The notes beneath the pieces are model-generated. The model saw nothing but the letters and a program-made list of their open reading frames with translations. It was not told the DNA's origin and ran no database searches. The translations under genes and the position numbers were made by a program. This document shows positions 1 to 8,523 of a DNA stretch of 64,000 nt, one piece after another (position 1 is the first letter of the stretch; each line of letters opens with the position of its first letter). This DNA is from Caulobacter sp. 602-1. GTDB lineage: Bacteria; Pseudomonadota; Alphaproteobacteria; Caulobacterales; Caulobacteraceae. The stretch is from positions 81,321 through 145,320 of the forward strand of contig NZ_RRYI01000011.1 in assembly GCF_003931565.1 (NCBI RefSeq). The letters are read 5' to 3'.

Positions 1-646
1 TCACCGGCACGATGGCCAGACCGTCCAGACCATCGGTCAGGTTCACGGCGTTGGAGAAGCCGGCGATCGTGACCGCGGCGAACACCACGTAGAACCAGCC
101 CAGATTGATCACCAGCGCCTTGAAGATCGGGAAGACCACGCTGGTCTCCATCCCCGGCGTCATCGGCGACTTGGGCGCCCACAGGATCAGGATCACGGCG
201 GCGACGATGGCGACGGCGAACTGGGCGACCAGCTTCTGGACGCTGGAGAGGCCGGCCGTGGTCTGCTTGGTGACCTTGGCATAGTCGTCCATGAAGCCCA
301 GCAGGCCGTAGCTGCCGGTGATCAGCAGCACGACCCAGACGTGGATGTTGCGCAGGTCGGCCCACAGCAGGGCGCCCACGAACAGGCCGGCCAGGATCAT
401 GAAGCCGCCCATGGTGGGCGTGCCGGCCTTCTCTGTGACGTGACGGGCGATGCCGTCGGTGCGGATCGGCTGGCCCTTGCCCTGCTTGGCCTTCATCCAG
501 CGGATGAAGCGCGAGCCCATGGCCACGGCGACGATATAGGCGGTCAGCATCGCCATGCCGGACCGGAAGGTCAGGTACTTCAAGAGGTTCAGCGCCGGGA
601 CATGCTCTTGCGAGCGCGCCAGCCATTCGTACAGGAAGTACAGCAT
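1..646 (-). CDS. mraY: Phospho-N-acetylmuramoyl-pentapeptide transferase (partial)
   Basis: MraY transfers phospho-MurNAc-pentapeptide from UDP to undecaprenyl phosphate on the inner membrane, making lipid I. The reading frame starts MLYFLYEWLARSQEH and runs off the left edge of the window after about 215 residues, so the C-terminal part is missing. Visible hallmarks are several hydrophobic segments, the GFMDDYAK stretch with paired Asp residues, and NLTDGLDGLA at the window edge. All are typical of the polyprenyl-phosphate sugar transferase family. The ATG overlaps the murF stop codon by one base (TGATG), so it is probably translationally coupled in the division and wall cluster. Confidence 0.95.
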   Translation of the reverse strand, partial: MLYFLYEWLARSQEHVPALNLLKYLTFRSGMAMLTAYIVAVAMGSRFIRWMKAKQGKGQPIRTDGIARHVTEKAGTPTMGGFMILAGLFVGALLWADLRNIHVWVVLLITGSYGLLGFMDDYAKVTKQTTAGLSSVQKLVAQFAVAIVAAVILILWAPKSPMTPGMETSVVFPIFKALVINLGWFYVVFAAVTIAGFSNAVNLTDGLDGLAIVPV

Positions 647-2046
647 CAGCCCTGTTCCCCAAGGTCGAGCTCGGCCAGGGCCCGGGCGAGAACCCCGGCC
701 TTGGAGCCGTTCGACCCCTTCACCATCACCACGTCGCCCGGACGGATCGCCCCCGTCAGCTGCGCCGTTAACTTTTCAGTAACTTCCGCGTAGCCGCCTC
801 GCCGAGTCGGCGGAAGCGCCTCCCACAGTGATTTCATGTGGACGCCTGCGACAAAAACGACGTCAACGTTTGCACGGTCGATCGGCTCTGCAAGCTCGGC
901 GTGAAACCGGTCGCTGCCCTCGCCCAGTTCGAGCATGTCGGTCAGGGCCACGACCCGGCGACCGGCGACCCTGCGCGCGCCCAGGGTCTTCAGCGCGGCC
1001 TGCATCGAAACCGGATTGGCGTTGTAGCTCTCGTCGACCAGGGTGAAGGTCCCGCCGTCGATGCGGATGGTCTTCTCCGCCCCCCGGCCCTCGATCGGCG
1101 CGAAAGCCGCCAGCGCCGCCAGCGCCGTTTCGCGCGGCACGTCCAGCGCTTCCAGCATCAGCAGGACGCACAGGCTGTTGGGGCCCCAATGGACGCCGGT
1201 CTGGCGGATCGGGAAACTCAGGGGCTCGCCACGAAGGTTGAGCGAAACGATCGCGCCCTCGCCGTCGACGGCGAAGCCGGTCAGGCGGGCGGTCGCGCCT
1301 TCGGCTTCGCCGAAGCTCCAGACCGTCGCGCCGGCCTTCTCGGCCTCGTCCTTCAGGAAGTCGAACCAGCGGTTGTCGGCGTTCAGAACCGCAATCCCGC
1401 CCGGCTGCAGGCCGGCGAAGATCTCGGCTTTCGCCCGCGCGACGCCCTGTTCGCCGTCGGGGAAGTTCTCCAGGTGGACGGGGCCGACCGTGGTGATCGC
1501 CACCGCGTGCGGCTGGACGAAGCCCGACAGCGGAATGATCTCGTCGGCGTGGTTCATGCCGATCTCGAACACGGCGCGCTCGGTGTCGCGCGGCATCCGG
1601 GCCAGGGTCAGCGGCACGCCGATATGGTTGTTGTACGACTTCACCGAGGCGTGGGCCTTGCCCGCCAGGCGCAGGCCGGCCTCGACGGCGCGGGTGACGC
1701 TGGTCTTGCCGACCGAGCCGGTCACGGCCCCGCGCTTGCACTGGGGGGCGCGCTCACGGGCGGCGACGCCCAACCGCTCCAGGGCCTTGAAGGTGTCTTC
1801 GACCATCACGGCCGGGGCGTCGACCGCCTTGGCGGCCAGGACGCCGGTCGCGCCGTTGGCGACGGCCTGCGGGACGAAGTCGTGACCATCCCGGACGCCG
1901 ACCAGCGGCACGAAGAGGTCACCCTTCTCCACCGTCCGCGTGTCGATCGAGACGCCGGTCACGGCGAAGTCGCCGACGACCGCGCCGCCGGTAGCCTTCG
2001 CGATCTCGTCAGCCGTCCAAAGAGCGTTTTCGGGCGCGTCAAGCAT
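646..2046 (-). CDS. murF: UDP-MurNAc-tripeptide--D-Ala-D-Ala ligase
   Basis: MurF adds D-Ala-D-Ala to UDP-MurNAc-tripeptide in the cytoplasm, finishing the peptidoglycan precursor. The 466-residue protein has the Mur ligase layout: an N-terminal substrate domain, a P-loop (GSVGKTS) near residue 110, the central motif KSYNNHIGVPLT, and a C-terminal ligase domain with DESYNANP. The frame is open further upstream, but the extension is Arg/Ser-rich and unlike the family. I therefore start at MLDAPENALWTADEI, whose ATG overlaps the end of murE by 8 bases. It lies between murE and mraY in the usual dcw order. Confidence 0.95.
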   Translation of the reverse strand: MLDAPENALWTADEIAKATGGAVVGDFAVTGVSIDTRTVEKGDLFVPLVGVRDGHDFVPQAVANGATGVLAAKAVDAPAVMVEDTFKALERLGVAARERAPQCKRGAVTGSVGKTSVTRAVEAGLRLAGKAHASVKSYNNHIGVPLTLARMPRDTERAVFEIGMNHADEIIPLSGFVQPHAVAITTVGPVHLENFPDGEQGVARAKAEIFAGLQPGGIAVLNADNRWFDFLKDEAEKAGATVWSFGEAEGATARLTGFAVDGEGAIVSLNLRGEPLSFPIRQTGVHWGPNSLCVLLMLEALDVPRETALAALAAFAPIEGRGAEKTIRIDGGTFTLVDESYNANPVSMQAALKTLGARRVAGRRVVALTDMLELGEGSDRFHAELAEPIDRANVDVVFVAGVHMKSLWEALPPTRRGGYAEVTEKLTAQLTGAIRPGDVVMVKGSNGSKAGVLARALAELDLGEQG

Positions 2047-3499
2047 CCACGCCCTCCAGAGCTTCAAGCGCCTCGGCCACGTCGTCGAACGGGTGGACGA
2101 CGCCGGCGACGATCTGGCCCTGCTCGTGACCCTTGCCGGCGATGACCAACACGTCACCCTCGCCCATCAGGTCCACGGCGGCGCGGATGGCGGCGCGACG
2201 GTCACCGATCTCGCGCGCGCCCGGCGCGGCCTCTAGGATGGCGGCGCGGATCGAGGCCGGGTCTTCCGAGCGCGGATTGTCGTCGGTGACGATGGCGATG
2301 TCGGCCAGCCGCGCGGCGATGGCGCCCATCAGGGGACGCTTGCCGCGATCGCGGTCGCCGCCAGCGCCGAACACGGCGATCAGCTTGCCGCGGGTATGGG
2401 GGCGCAACGCTTCCAGCACCGTCTGCAAGCCGTCCGGCGTGTGGGCGTAGTCGACATAGGCCTCGCCGCCCTTGGGGCCGCGACCGACGCGTTGCAGGCG
2501 ACCGGCCGCGCCTTCGAGGGTTTCGAGCGCCTTCAGCACCTTGGCGACGCCTTCCCCGGCGGCGACGCACAGACCGGCGGCGACCAGCACGTTCGAGGCC
2601 TGGAAGGCCCCCGCCAGCGGCAGCTTGATATGATGGACGACGTCGTCGGCCTCGATGACCAGGTCCTGGCCGGCCGGGGTGGGCGTGCGCGAGATCAGGC
2701 GCAGGCCCTGGCCGTCTTCGCCCACCGAGAAAACACTTTGACCCGAGGTGATGGCGGCGGCGGCGAAGTTCGGAAAGGCCTCGCTGTCGGCGTTCAGCAC
2801 CGCCGTCGCGCCGCCCGGCGTCAGGGTGTCGAACAGGCGCAGCTTGGCGGCGCGATAGGACTCCATCGAGCCGTGATAGTCGAGGTGGTCCTGGGTGAAG
2901 TTGGTGAAGCCGGCGGCGCGCAGCTTGACCCCGTCGACGCGGCGCTGATCGACGCCGTGCGAGCTGGCCTCCAGGGCCAGGTGGGTCACGCCCATCTCGG
3001 CCAGACGCGCGACCATCTCGGCCACGTCGCCGGCGTCCGGCGTGGTCAGGCCGGGCGGGGTCAACTGCTGATCGGGCTTGCCCGCTTCGCTGACGACGAC
3101 GCCGAGAGTGCCCATGCTGGCGGCCTTGTGGCCCAGCCTGGCGAAGATCTGGCGACAGAAGCCCGCGACCGACGTCTTGCCGTTGGTGCCGGTGACGGCC
3201 ACGCACATGGCCGGCTGCTTGCCCCAGAAGGCGGACGAAGCCAGGGCGTAGGCCCGCCGGGCGTCCTCCGAGCGGACCACCGGGACGCCCAGCCCCTCCA
3301 GCCCGCCCTCAGGGGCCAGGATCGCCGCGGCGCCCTTGGACACCGCGCCCGGCGCGAAGTCGCGGCCGTCGACCTTGGTCCCCGGCAGGGCGGCGAACAG
3401 CCAGCCGGCCGTGACCTTGCGGCTGTCGGCGGTGACGCCGGCGATCACCGGATCGCTGGCGAACGGACGGTTGAAGAGTTCCGACAGATGTCTGGTCAT
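2039..3499 (-). CDS. murE: UDP-MurNAc-L-Ala-D-Glu--meso-DAP ligase
   Basis: MurE adds the third amino acid of the peptidoglycan stem peptide. The 486-residue product has the ATP-binding GTNGKTS loop near residue 110, the motif ALEASSHGVDQRR, and the C-terminal DDNPRSEDP. An Asn-Pro-Arg of this kind marks enzymes that select meso-diaminopimelate, as expected for a Gram-negative wall. The start ATG shares four bases (ATGA) with the ftsI stop, and the 3' end overlaps murF by 8 bases. No internal promoter is obvious. Confidence 0.96.
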   Translation of the reverse strand: MTRHLSELFNRPFASDPVIAGVTADSRKVTAGWLFAALPGTKVDGRDFAPGAVSKGAAAILAPEGGLEGLGVPVVRSEDARRAYALASSAFWGKQPAMCVAVTGTNGKTSVAGFCRQIFARLGHKAASMGTLGVVVSEAGKPDQQLTPPGLTTPDAGDVAEMVARLAEMGVTHLALEASSHGVDQRRVDGVKLRAAGFTNFTQDHLDYHGSMESYRAAKLRLFDTLTPGGATAVLNADSEAFPNFAAAAITSGQSVFSVGEDGQGLRLISRTPTPAGQDLVIEADDVVHHIKLPLAGAFQASNVLVAAGLCVAAGEGVAKVLKALETLEGAAGRLQRVGRGPKGGEAYVDYAHTPDGLQTVLEALRPHTRGKLIAVFGAGGDRDRGKRPLMGAIAARLADIAIVTDDNPRSEDPASIRAAILEAAPGAREIGDRRAAIRAAVDLMGEGDVLVIAGKGHEQGQIVAGVVHPFDDVAEALEALEGVDA

Positions 3500-5259
3500 A
3501 GCCCCGCCTCCGGTGTGGCGTTCTTCTGCGGGCTGGCGATGGTCACCAGCTCGGTCTTGCGTTGCACGCCCAGGAACGGCGCGATGCGTTCGATCACCTT
3601 GCCCGCGGGCGGCGCGCCGACCCAGCCGCCGGTCGAGAAGCCCGCCGACTTGGCTGTGCCATGCGGCTCGTCCATCAGGATCAGCACGAAGTAACGGTCG
3701 GCCTCCAGGGGGCCGTCGGTCGGGAACACCGCCGCGAACGACGAGACCTGGCGCTGGTGGTTGTAGCCGCGGATCGAAGGGTCGTATTTCTCGCCGGTGC
3801 CGGTCTTGCCGCCGACGGACAGGCCCGGCACGTCGGCCTTGCCGCCGCTGCCGCCGGGCAGGACGTTCGCCCGCATGATCTTCAGCATCTCGGCGGACGT
3901 GTTTTCCGAGATCACCCGCTTGCCTTCCGGGCGCACGCCCAGCGGCAGCTTGCGGATGGTCAGGGGCCTCATCTCGCCGCCGTTCAGCAGGGCGTTCATC
4001 GCCTGGGCCAGGGCCAGCGGGCTAACGTTCATGCCGTGGCCGAACGATGTGGACGCCACCGCGTCCATGTCCCACTTGCGCGGCGTCAGCGGCCTGGCCG
4101 ACTCCATCAGCTCGACCTTGGCCGGTTTGGTGAGGCCCAGGTTGGTGAAATACTGGCTGAGCCGCTCCCCGCCGATCCGCTCGGCCAGCATGGCGGTGCC
4201 GATGTTCGACGAGTGCTTGAACACTTCGACCAGGGTCAGGATCGCCTTGGCGGCGTGGTAGTCGTGGATGGTGCGATAGCCCAGCTTGTAGGGCTCGCGC
4301 GCGTCGAAGGTCGAGGCGGGCGTCGCCACGCCCGTATCCAGACCGATGGCGACGGTGAACGCCTTGAAGGTCGAGCCCATCTCGTAGACCGAGGCAGCGG
4401 CCCGATTCAGGCGTTGCTCGTCGGTCGCCTCGCCCGGCTTGTTGGGGTCGAAGTCGGGCAGGCTGGCCAGACCCAGGATCTCGCCCGTGTGGACATTGGT
4501 CACCAGGCCCACCGCGCCCTTGGGCGTGAACTCGGCGGCGGCCTTGCGCAACTCGTCCTCAAGCGCAGCCTGGACGCGGATGTCGATCGACAGCTGGGTG
4601 GGACCGCCCTCGCCGCCGGCGGCCTTGCGGATCGGATCGTCCAGGGCGCGCTCGGCGCCGGCCAGGCCCTTGCCGCCGCTGTCGACAAAGCCGATCAGGT
4701 GCGCGGCCGTCGGACCCAGCGGGTACATCCGCCGCTCCTGCTCCTCGAACGAGATGCCGGGCAGGCCCAGATTGAAGATGGCGTCCTTCTCGTCGGGCGT
4801 CAGCCCTCCCAGGACAAAGGCGCGGTGGTCGCCGAACACGGCCTTGTCCAGGCGCTTGGCCGGAACCTGCGGCAGGGCCTTGCCCAGGGCGCGCCGCACT
4901 TCCTTGGCGTCCCAGACCTCGCGCGGATCGACATAGAGCGCGTAGTGGGCCAGGTCGACGGCCAGCAGCTTGCCGTTGCGGTCGACCACGTCGCCGCGCG
5001 CGCCGTCGGCGCCCTGGGCGTAACCATTGCCCTGTCCCGCGTGCGAGAAGAGCGCCGCCCACCCCGCGCCCAGGCCGACGCCGACGAAGCACAGACTGAA
5101 GAAGCCCATGACCAGGAAGATGCGGATGCGCGTGTCATCCTCGGGCTTGGCGGCGGCGCGCGAGCGCTCGAACGCGTGCTCCAGCCGCCAGACGCGTTCG
5201 ATCAACCACCGCCAAAGCGGCGACTGGAAGCCGCCGGGACCCAGGTTCGAGAGGCTCAT
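3496..5259 (-). CDS. ftsI: Septal peptidoglycan transpeptidase (PBP3)
   Basis: FtsI is the monofunctional class B penicillin-binding protein of the divisome, which cross-links septal peptidoglycan in the periplasm. The 587-residue protein has a short cytoplasmic N-terminus, one membrane anchor at about residues 45-72, a PBP dimer domain, and a C-terminal transpeptidase domain. The catalytic motifs are all present: STFK (nucleophile Ser), SSN and KTGTG. Length and order match alphaproteobacterial FtsI. It overlaps ftsL upstream and murE downstream by ATGA quadruplets. Confidence 0.96.
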   Translation of the reverse strand: MSLSNLGPGGFQSPLWRWLIERVWRLEHAFERSRAAAKPEDDTRIRIFLVMGFFSLCFVGVGLGAGWAALFSHAGQGNGYAQGADGARGDVVDRNGKLLAVDLAHYALYVDPREVWDAKEVRRALGKALPQVPAKRLDKAVFGDHRAFVLGGLTPDEKDAIFNLGLPGISFEEQERRMYPLGPTAAHLIGFVDSGGKGLAGAERALDDPIRKAAGGEGGPTQLSIDIRVQAALEDELRKAAAEFTPKGAVGLVTNVHTGEILGLASLPDFDPNKPGEATDEQRLNRAAASVYEMGSTFKAFTVAIGLDTGVATPASTFDAREPYKLGYRTIHDYHAAKAILTLVEVFKHSSNIGTAMLAERIGGERLSQYFTNLGLTKPAKVELMESARPLTPRKWDMDAVASTSFGHGMNVSPLALAQAMNALLNGGEMRPLTIRKLPLGVRPEGKRVISENTSAEMLKIMRANVLPGGSGGKADVPGLSVGGKTGTGEKYDPSIRGYNHQRQVSSFAAVFPTDGPLEADRYFVLILMDEPHGTAKSAGFSTGGWVGAPPAGKVIERIAPFLGVQRKTELVTIASPQKNATPEAGL

Positions 5260-5693
5260 CGCTGGGCCTCCGGCGGAGCCGGCGGCGGGACGTCGTCCGG
5301 CACCGCCTCGGGCGCATCGGCGGCCAGGGCCTCGGGCGCGACGGGCGCGGCCGAGATCGGGACGCGCGGCAGCTCGCGGCGGCGCGCGACGTCGATCAGG
5401 GCGTCCTCGGTGATCTCGTGGTCCGGCGCGATCGGCTTCAGCTGCATCATCTGCGCCAGCTGTTCGATGCGACGCGGCTGTTCCAGGTGGGCGACCTCGG
5501 CTTCCAGCAAACGCTTGCGGACGGCCTCGTCGCCGATTTCCTGTTCGATGCGGCCGATCTCCTGGCGCTCGCGCCCCGCGAAGGTCTTGGCCAGATAGAC
5601 GCTGGTCACCAGGGTCAGCAGGACGCCCATGCCCGCGACCTCGACGACGCGGAAACCCCGGATGCGGCGATCGAACAGGCCGACGCTGGTCAT
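5256..5693 (-). CDS. ftsL: Cell division protein FtsL
   Basis: FtsL is a small bitopic divisome protein that pairs with FtsB-type partners and helps activate septal synthesis. The 145-residue product has a short basic N-terminus, one membrane segment (VVEVAGMGVLLTLVTSVYLA), then a charged heptad-like stretch that could form a coiled coil, and a Pro/Ala-rich tail. Sequence conservation in FtsL is low, so the call rests on architecture and on its place between rsmH and ftsI. I start at MTSVGLFDRR, whose ATG overlaps the rsmH stop (ATGA), rather than five codons upstream. Confidence 0.85.
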   Translation of the reverse strand: MTSVGLFDRRIRGFRVVEVAGMGVLLTLVTSVYLAKTFAGRERQEIGRIEQEIGDEAVRKRLLEAEVAHLEQPRRIEQLAQMMQLKPIAPDHEITEDALIDVARRRELPRVPISAAPVAPEALAADAPEAVPDDVPPPAPPEAQR

Positions 5694-6625
5694 GCGCCGG
5701 CCCCCCACACAGGCGCCGCCGTGCGCACGGCGGCGCGGAGCTTCGACGAGCGCGCGCGGGGATTGACGGCCAGCTCGGCCTCGCCCGGCGCGATGGCCTT
5801 GTTGGCGATCAGTTGGAAGCTGGCCGGCGCGCCGGTCGGCGCCTGGGGCAGGTGGCGCGAGCCTCCCGGCGTGCGCCCGGCCCGCTCGGCCAGGTAAGTC
5901 TTGACGATGCGGTCTTCCAGCGAGTGGAAGGTCACGACCGCCAGCCGGCCGCCCGGCTTCAGGATGCGCTCGGCGGCGGCGAGACCCGCCTCCAGCTCGG
6001 CCAGTTCCTCGTTGACCGCGATCCGCAGCCCCTGGAACGAGCGCGTGGCGGGATGGACCTTGGCGCCCTTGCGGCCGCCCAGGGCGCGCTCGATAACGTG
6101 GGCCAGATCCAGGGTGCGCTCGAACGGGCGCTCCTCGCGGCGCTTGACGATGAAGCTGGCGATGCGGCGCGAAGCGTGCTCCTCGCCATAGACGTAGAGG
6201 ATGCGGGCCAGCTCGGTGTGGTCGAGCTCGTTGACGAGGTCGGCGGCGGTCGGACCGGTGTCGCTCATCCGCATGTCCAGCGGGCCGTCGCGCATGAACG
6301 AAAAGCCACGCTCGGCCTCGTCCAGTTGCATGGACGACACGCCGATATCCAGCACCACGCCATCGACCGACTGCGGCTCGAAGTGCTCGGCCATCTGGGA
6401 GAAGCGGTCCTGGATCAGGCGGAAACGATCCGCCGGCAGACCTTCGGTGAACTTCTGGACGGTCGGATCGCGATCGAAGCCCACGACGGTCGCGCCGGTG
6501 GCCAGGATGGCGCGCGTATAGCCGCCCGCCCCGAAAGTGCCGTCGATGATGGTCTCGCCCGGCCCCGCACCCAACGCTTCCACGACCTCATCCAGCAGAA
6601 CCGAGATGTGAGGGGCTTCGCTCAC
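5690..6625 (-). CDS. rsmH: 16S rRNA m4C1402 methyltransferase RsmH
   Basis: RsmH (MraW) N4-methylates C1402 in the decoding centre of 16S rRNA using SAM. The 311-residue protein opens HISVLLDEVVEAL and has the SAM-binding stretch DGTFGAGGYT near residue 28. Further family motifs are DIGVSSMQLD and a C-terminal VTFHSLEDRIVK. Translation starts at GTG, which overlaps the mraZ stop as GTGA. It is the usual second gene of the dcw cluster. Confidence 0.96.
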   Translation of the reverse strand: MSEAPHISVLLDEVVEALGAGPGETIIDGTFGAGGYTRAILATGATVVGFDRDPTVQKFTEGLPADRFRLIQDRFSQMAEHFEPQSVDGVVLDIGVSSMQLDEAERGFSFMRDGPLDMRMSDTGPTAADLVNELDHTELARILYVYGEEHASRRIASFIVKRREERPFERTLDLAHVIERALGGRKGAKVHPATRSFQGLRIAVNEELAELEAGLAAAERILKPGGRLAVVTFHSLEDRIVKTYLAERAGRTPGGSRHLPQAPTGAPASFQLIANKAIAPGEAELAVNPRARSSKLRAAVRTAAPVWGAGA

Positions 6626-7089
6626 GAGGCGCTCCCCAGCTTGGCCATGCGCTGCTGCGCGCGCAGAGCCGCCAGGCCTTCCCGGGCCAGGTCACGCTGC
6701 GCCGCGCGATGGGCCTGGAAGGCCTCGCGCGACCAGATCTGAAAACGCTCACCCATACCGACGACGGCTACCCAATCCGTGAGGCCGCACATTTCGCACA
6801 GCTGGTCGGGAAGCGTAATGCGACCAGCTGTATCAAACGACAGCTTGGCCATGCCACCCAGGACGCTGGTTTCCAGGGCCGTGCGGGTCGGATCGCCGAA
6901 CGGCATCTCGTCGATCACGGTCAGGTAACGGTCGAACAAAGCTTTTCCGCCAGCCTCGAGGCAATCGGCCTCGATCGAGGGGAAGCAGAAAATGCCGTCG
7001 AACATCCCGGAGACAGCCGCGCGGAATTCCTGCGGCACAACGATGCGCCGCTTGCTGTCGAGCTGTTTCTCGAACGTCGAGAGAAACAC
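6622..7089 (-). CDS. mraZ: Transcriptional regulator MraZ
   Basis: MraZ is an AbrB/SpoVT-fold DNA-binding protein that controls the division and wall cluster it heads. I place the start at a GTG giving VFLSTFEKQLDSKRR, because MraZ proteins begin at this motif. The longer frame to 7164 adds 25 residues (Trp/Ala-rich, MLTQFASGRG) that do not resemble the family and would run through a TGGG repeat. The 155-residue product has the two tandem half-domains, with KRRIVVPQEFR and GRITLPDQL. Likely autoregulation is suggested by the upstream TGGG repeats. Confidence 0.93.
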   Translation of the reverse strand: MFLSTFEKQLDSKRRIVVPQEFRAAVSGMFDGIFCFPSIEADCLEAGGKALFDRYLTVIDEMPFGDPTRTALETSVLGGMAKLSFDTAGRITLPDQLCEMCGLTDWVAVVGMGERFQIWSREAFQAHRAAQRDLAREGLAALRAQQRMAKLGSAS

Positions 7090-7420
7090 TGAAGCCAACC
7101 CCGCCCAAGCCCAAGCCGGTCGGCGAGCTGCCATGCCTCGCCCCGACGCAAATTGGGTTAACATGGGATGAACTGGGAGACAATGACACCGGAACGCGTT
7201 TCATCGACAATTCAAAGATGTCGCACCCCTTCTTCACCAGGTGTGGAAGTTAATCCACAGAACATACACAGAACTGATGACGCAAACGCCTTAACCCGTC
7301 CCAGTTCTTCCCATTGGATGTGAATTTCAGGCGCCGCAGCCCTCCCATGCTGGTGGGAAGACTCGAACAGGCCGCACCTAGACGCGCTCTGTCGCCTCCC
7401 CGCTAAACAGGCGAGGATGG
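7090..7420 (-). promoter_or_regulatory. mraZ upstream region with MraZ-type TGGG repeats
   Basis: This 331-bp gene-free stretch separates mraZ from rnpB. Three TGGGN words lie at exactly 10-bp spacing on the plus strand (7154-7158, 7164-7168, 7174-7178). This is the TGGGN-N5-TGGGN pattern known for MraZ operators. A second pair on the minus strand has the same spacing (7299-7303 and 7309-7313). A near-match to a DnaA box (TAATCCACA, one mismatch) lies at 7251-7259. I cannot place the transcription start confidently. Confidence 0.65.
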
Positions 7421-7803
7421 GGACCAGATGATCTGTAAGCCGGGTTCTGTTCCGCTCCCGAAGAAGCGGCGACGATCATTCCTCTAGGCCGGCCATTGCT
7501 GGACGGCTCTCGCGACCTACCCGGACCCTCTCGGCCAGTGACGGCCTATCCGACGCGAGGCCGGCGCGGGGTCCCTATTCGGTCTTGCTCCAGGCGGGGC
7601 TTGCCATGCCGTCCCTGTCGCCAGGTCCGCGGTGGGCTCTTACCCCACCCTTTCACCCTTCCCGCCCCGTAGGGAGGAGGTTTGCTTTCTGTGGCGCTAT
7701 CCCTGGGATCACTCCCGGTGGGCGTTACCCACCGCCTTGTCACCGTGGAGCCCGGACTTTCCTCGGCGTCCGAAGACGACGCGACCGCCCGATCATCTGG
7801 TCC
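7421..7803 (-). ncRNA. rnpB: RNase P RNA
   Basis: This is the catalytic RNA of RNase P, which matures tRNA 5' ends. On the minus strand the 5' end reads GGACCAGATGATCGGG and the 3' end ATCATCTGGTCC. The ends are self-complementary and would form the P1 stem. Inside is the hallmark GAGGAAAGTCCGGGCTCC, an ACAGAAA segment, and CAGAACCCGGCTTACAG near the 3' end, all invariant in type A RNase P RNAs. Ends are set by P1 pairing and could be off by a few bases. A TTGACC at 7833-7838 (minus strand) could be its -35 element. Confidence 0.95.
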
Positions 7804-7863
7804 GGGGTCTCTTTGACGCCGCGATGACGAACGGTCAATTGGCGATTGGGCGAAGATGGACTA

Positions 7864-7881
7864 AACTAAGTGGACTTAGTT
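7864..7881 (+). promoter_or_regulatory. Toxin-antitoxin operator palindrome
   Basis: A perfect inverted repeat, AACTAAGT-GG-ACTTAGTT, ends 13 bases before the antitoxin ATG. Phd/YefM-type antitoxins usually repress their own operon through such palindromes, so this is probably the operator. A ribosome-binding sequence GGAGG follows at 7885-7889. Confidence 0.7.
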
Positions 7882-7894
7882 CACGGAGGCCGCG

Positions 7895-8140
7895 ATGCGG
7901 ACCGTCAATATTCACGAGGCCAAGACGCACCTTTCCCGACTGGTCGAACAAGCCGCCGACGGCGAAGGCTTCATCATCGCCAAGGCCGGAAGGCCGATGG
8001 TGAAGGTAGTGCCGCTAGAGGCGCAGGAGCAGCCAGCCAAGCGACGACTGGGCTTCATGAAGGGCGAAATCAAAGTCCCTGATGACTTCGACACCATGTA
8101 CGCCGAGGAAATCCAGGCGATGTTCGAGGGCAAGGATTGA
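7895..8140 (+). CDS. Phd/YefM-family antitoxin
   Basis: This 81-residue protein is the likely antitoxin of a type II pair. The N-terminal half (MRTVNIHEAKTHLSRLVEQA, then an AKAGRPMVKVVP stretch) matches the Phd/YefM DNA-binding and dimerisation fold. The C-terminal 35 residues are charged and would wrap the toxin. The gene has a clear GGAGG ribosome-binding site and a perfect palindrome just upstream, fitting autorepression. It overlaps the toxin gene, and base composition looks less GC-rich than the neighbours, suggesting recent acquisition. Confidence 0.88.
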   Translation: MRTVNIHEAKTHLSRLVEQAADGEGFIIAKAGRPMVKVVPLEAQEQPAKRRLGFMKGEIKVPDDFDTMYAEEIQAMFEGKD

Positions 8141-8523
8141 TCGTTCTCGCCGACACGCACGTCCTGCTTTGGGTGGCTGAAGCGCCTGAGAGGCTTTCAG
8201 AGGCAGCGCAAGATCTTCTGACGGCGGAGACAACCAAGCCCACCTTCAGCGTCGTGAGCCTTTGGGAAATCTCGATAAAACGCGCGCAGGGCAGAGCGGA
8301 CTTCCAGATAGACCCTCATCGCTTTCGCCGCCAACTGCTTGGGAATGACTGGCGCGAACTACCGATTTCGTCCGATCACGCGATCCTGGCGGGAGGCCTA
8401 CCCACCATCCACAAGGATCCCTTCGATCGCATGCTTTTGGCTCAAGCGATTGTGGAAGGCGCGCGCCTTCTGACGGTGGACAGCCAACTCAGACGCTATG
8501 GCGCGCCCGTTCTGTCGCTTTAG
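8137..8523 (+). CDS. PIN-domain toxin (VapC-like)
   Basis: This 128-residue protein has the PIN-domain ribonuclease fold of VapC-type toxins, which cleave RNA with divalent metal. The acidic active-site positions are visible: Asp6 in LADTHVLLW, Glu44 in SLWEIS, Asp94/Asp97 in HKDPFDRML and Asp115 in LTVDSQ. Translation appears to start at TTG (8137), because the antitoxin stop (TGA 8138-8140) lies inside the overlap and no ATG sits near. A weak start would keep toxin below antitoxin. The RNA target cannot be told from sequence. Confidence 0.86.
   Translation: MIVLADTHVLLWVAEAPERLSEAAQDLLTAETTKPTFSVVSLWEISIKRAQGRADFQIDPHRFRRQLLGNDWRELPISSDHAILAGGLPTIHKDPFDRMLLAQAIVEGARLLTVDSQLRRYGAPVLSL

Noticed and set aside
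3562..5598. A 678-codon plus-strand frame opposite ftsI and ftsL
   Set aside because: Shadow of ftsI; no domain, and crosses the coupled ftsL-ftsI junction.
7090..7164. N-terminal extension of MraZ to an upstream ATG
   Set aside because: The 25 added residues do not resemble MraZ proteins and lie over part of the MraZ repeat region; the GTG start gives the standard N-terminus.
7251..7259. DnaA box (TAATCCACA) before mraZ
   Set aside because: One mismatch to TTATCCACA and only one copy, so too weak to call as a DnaA site.
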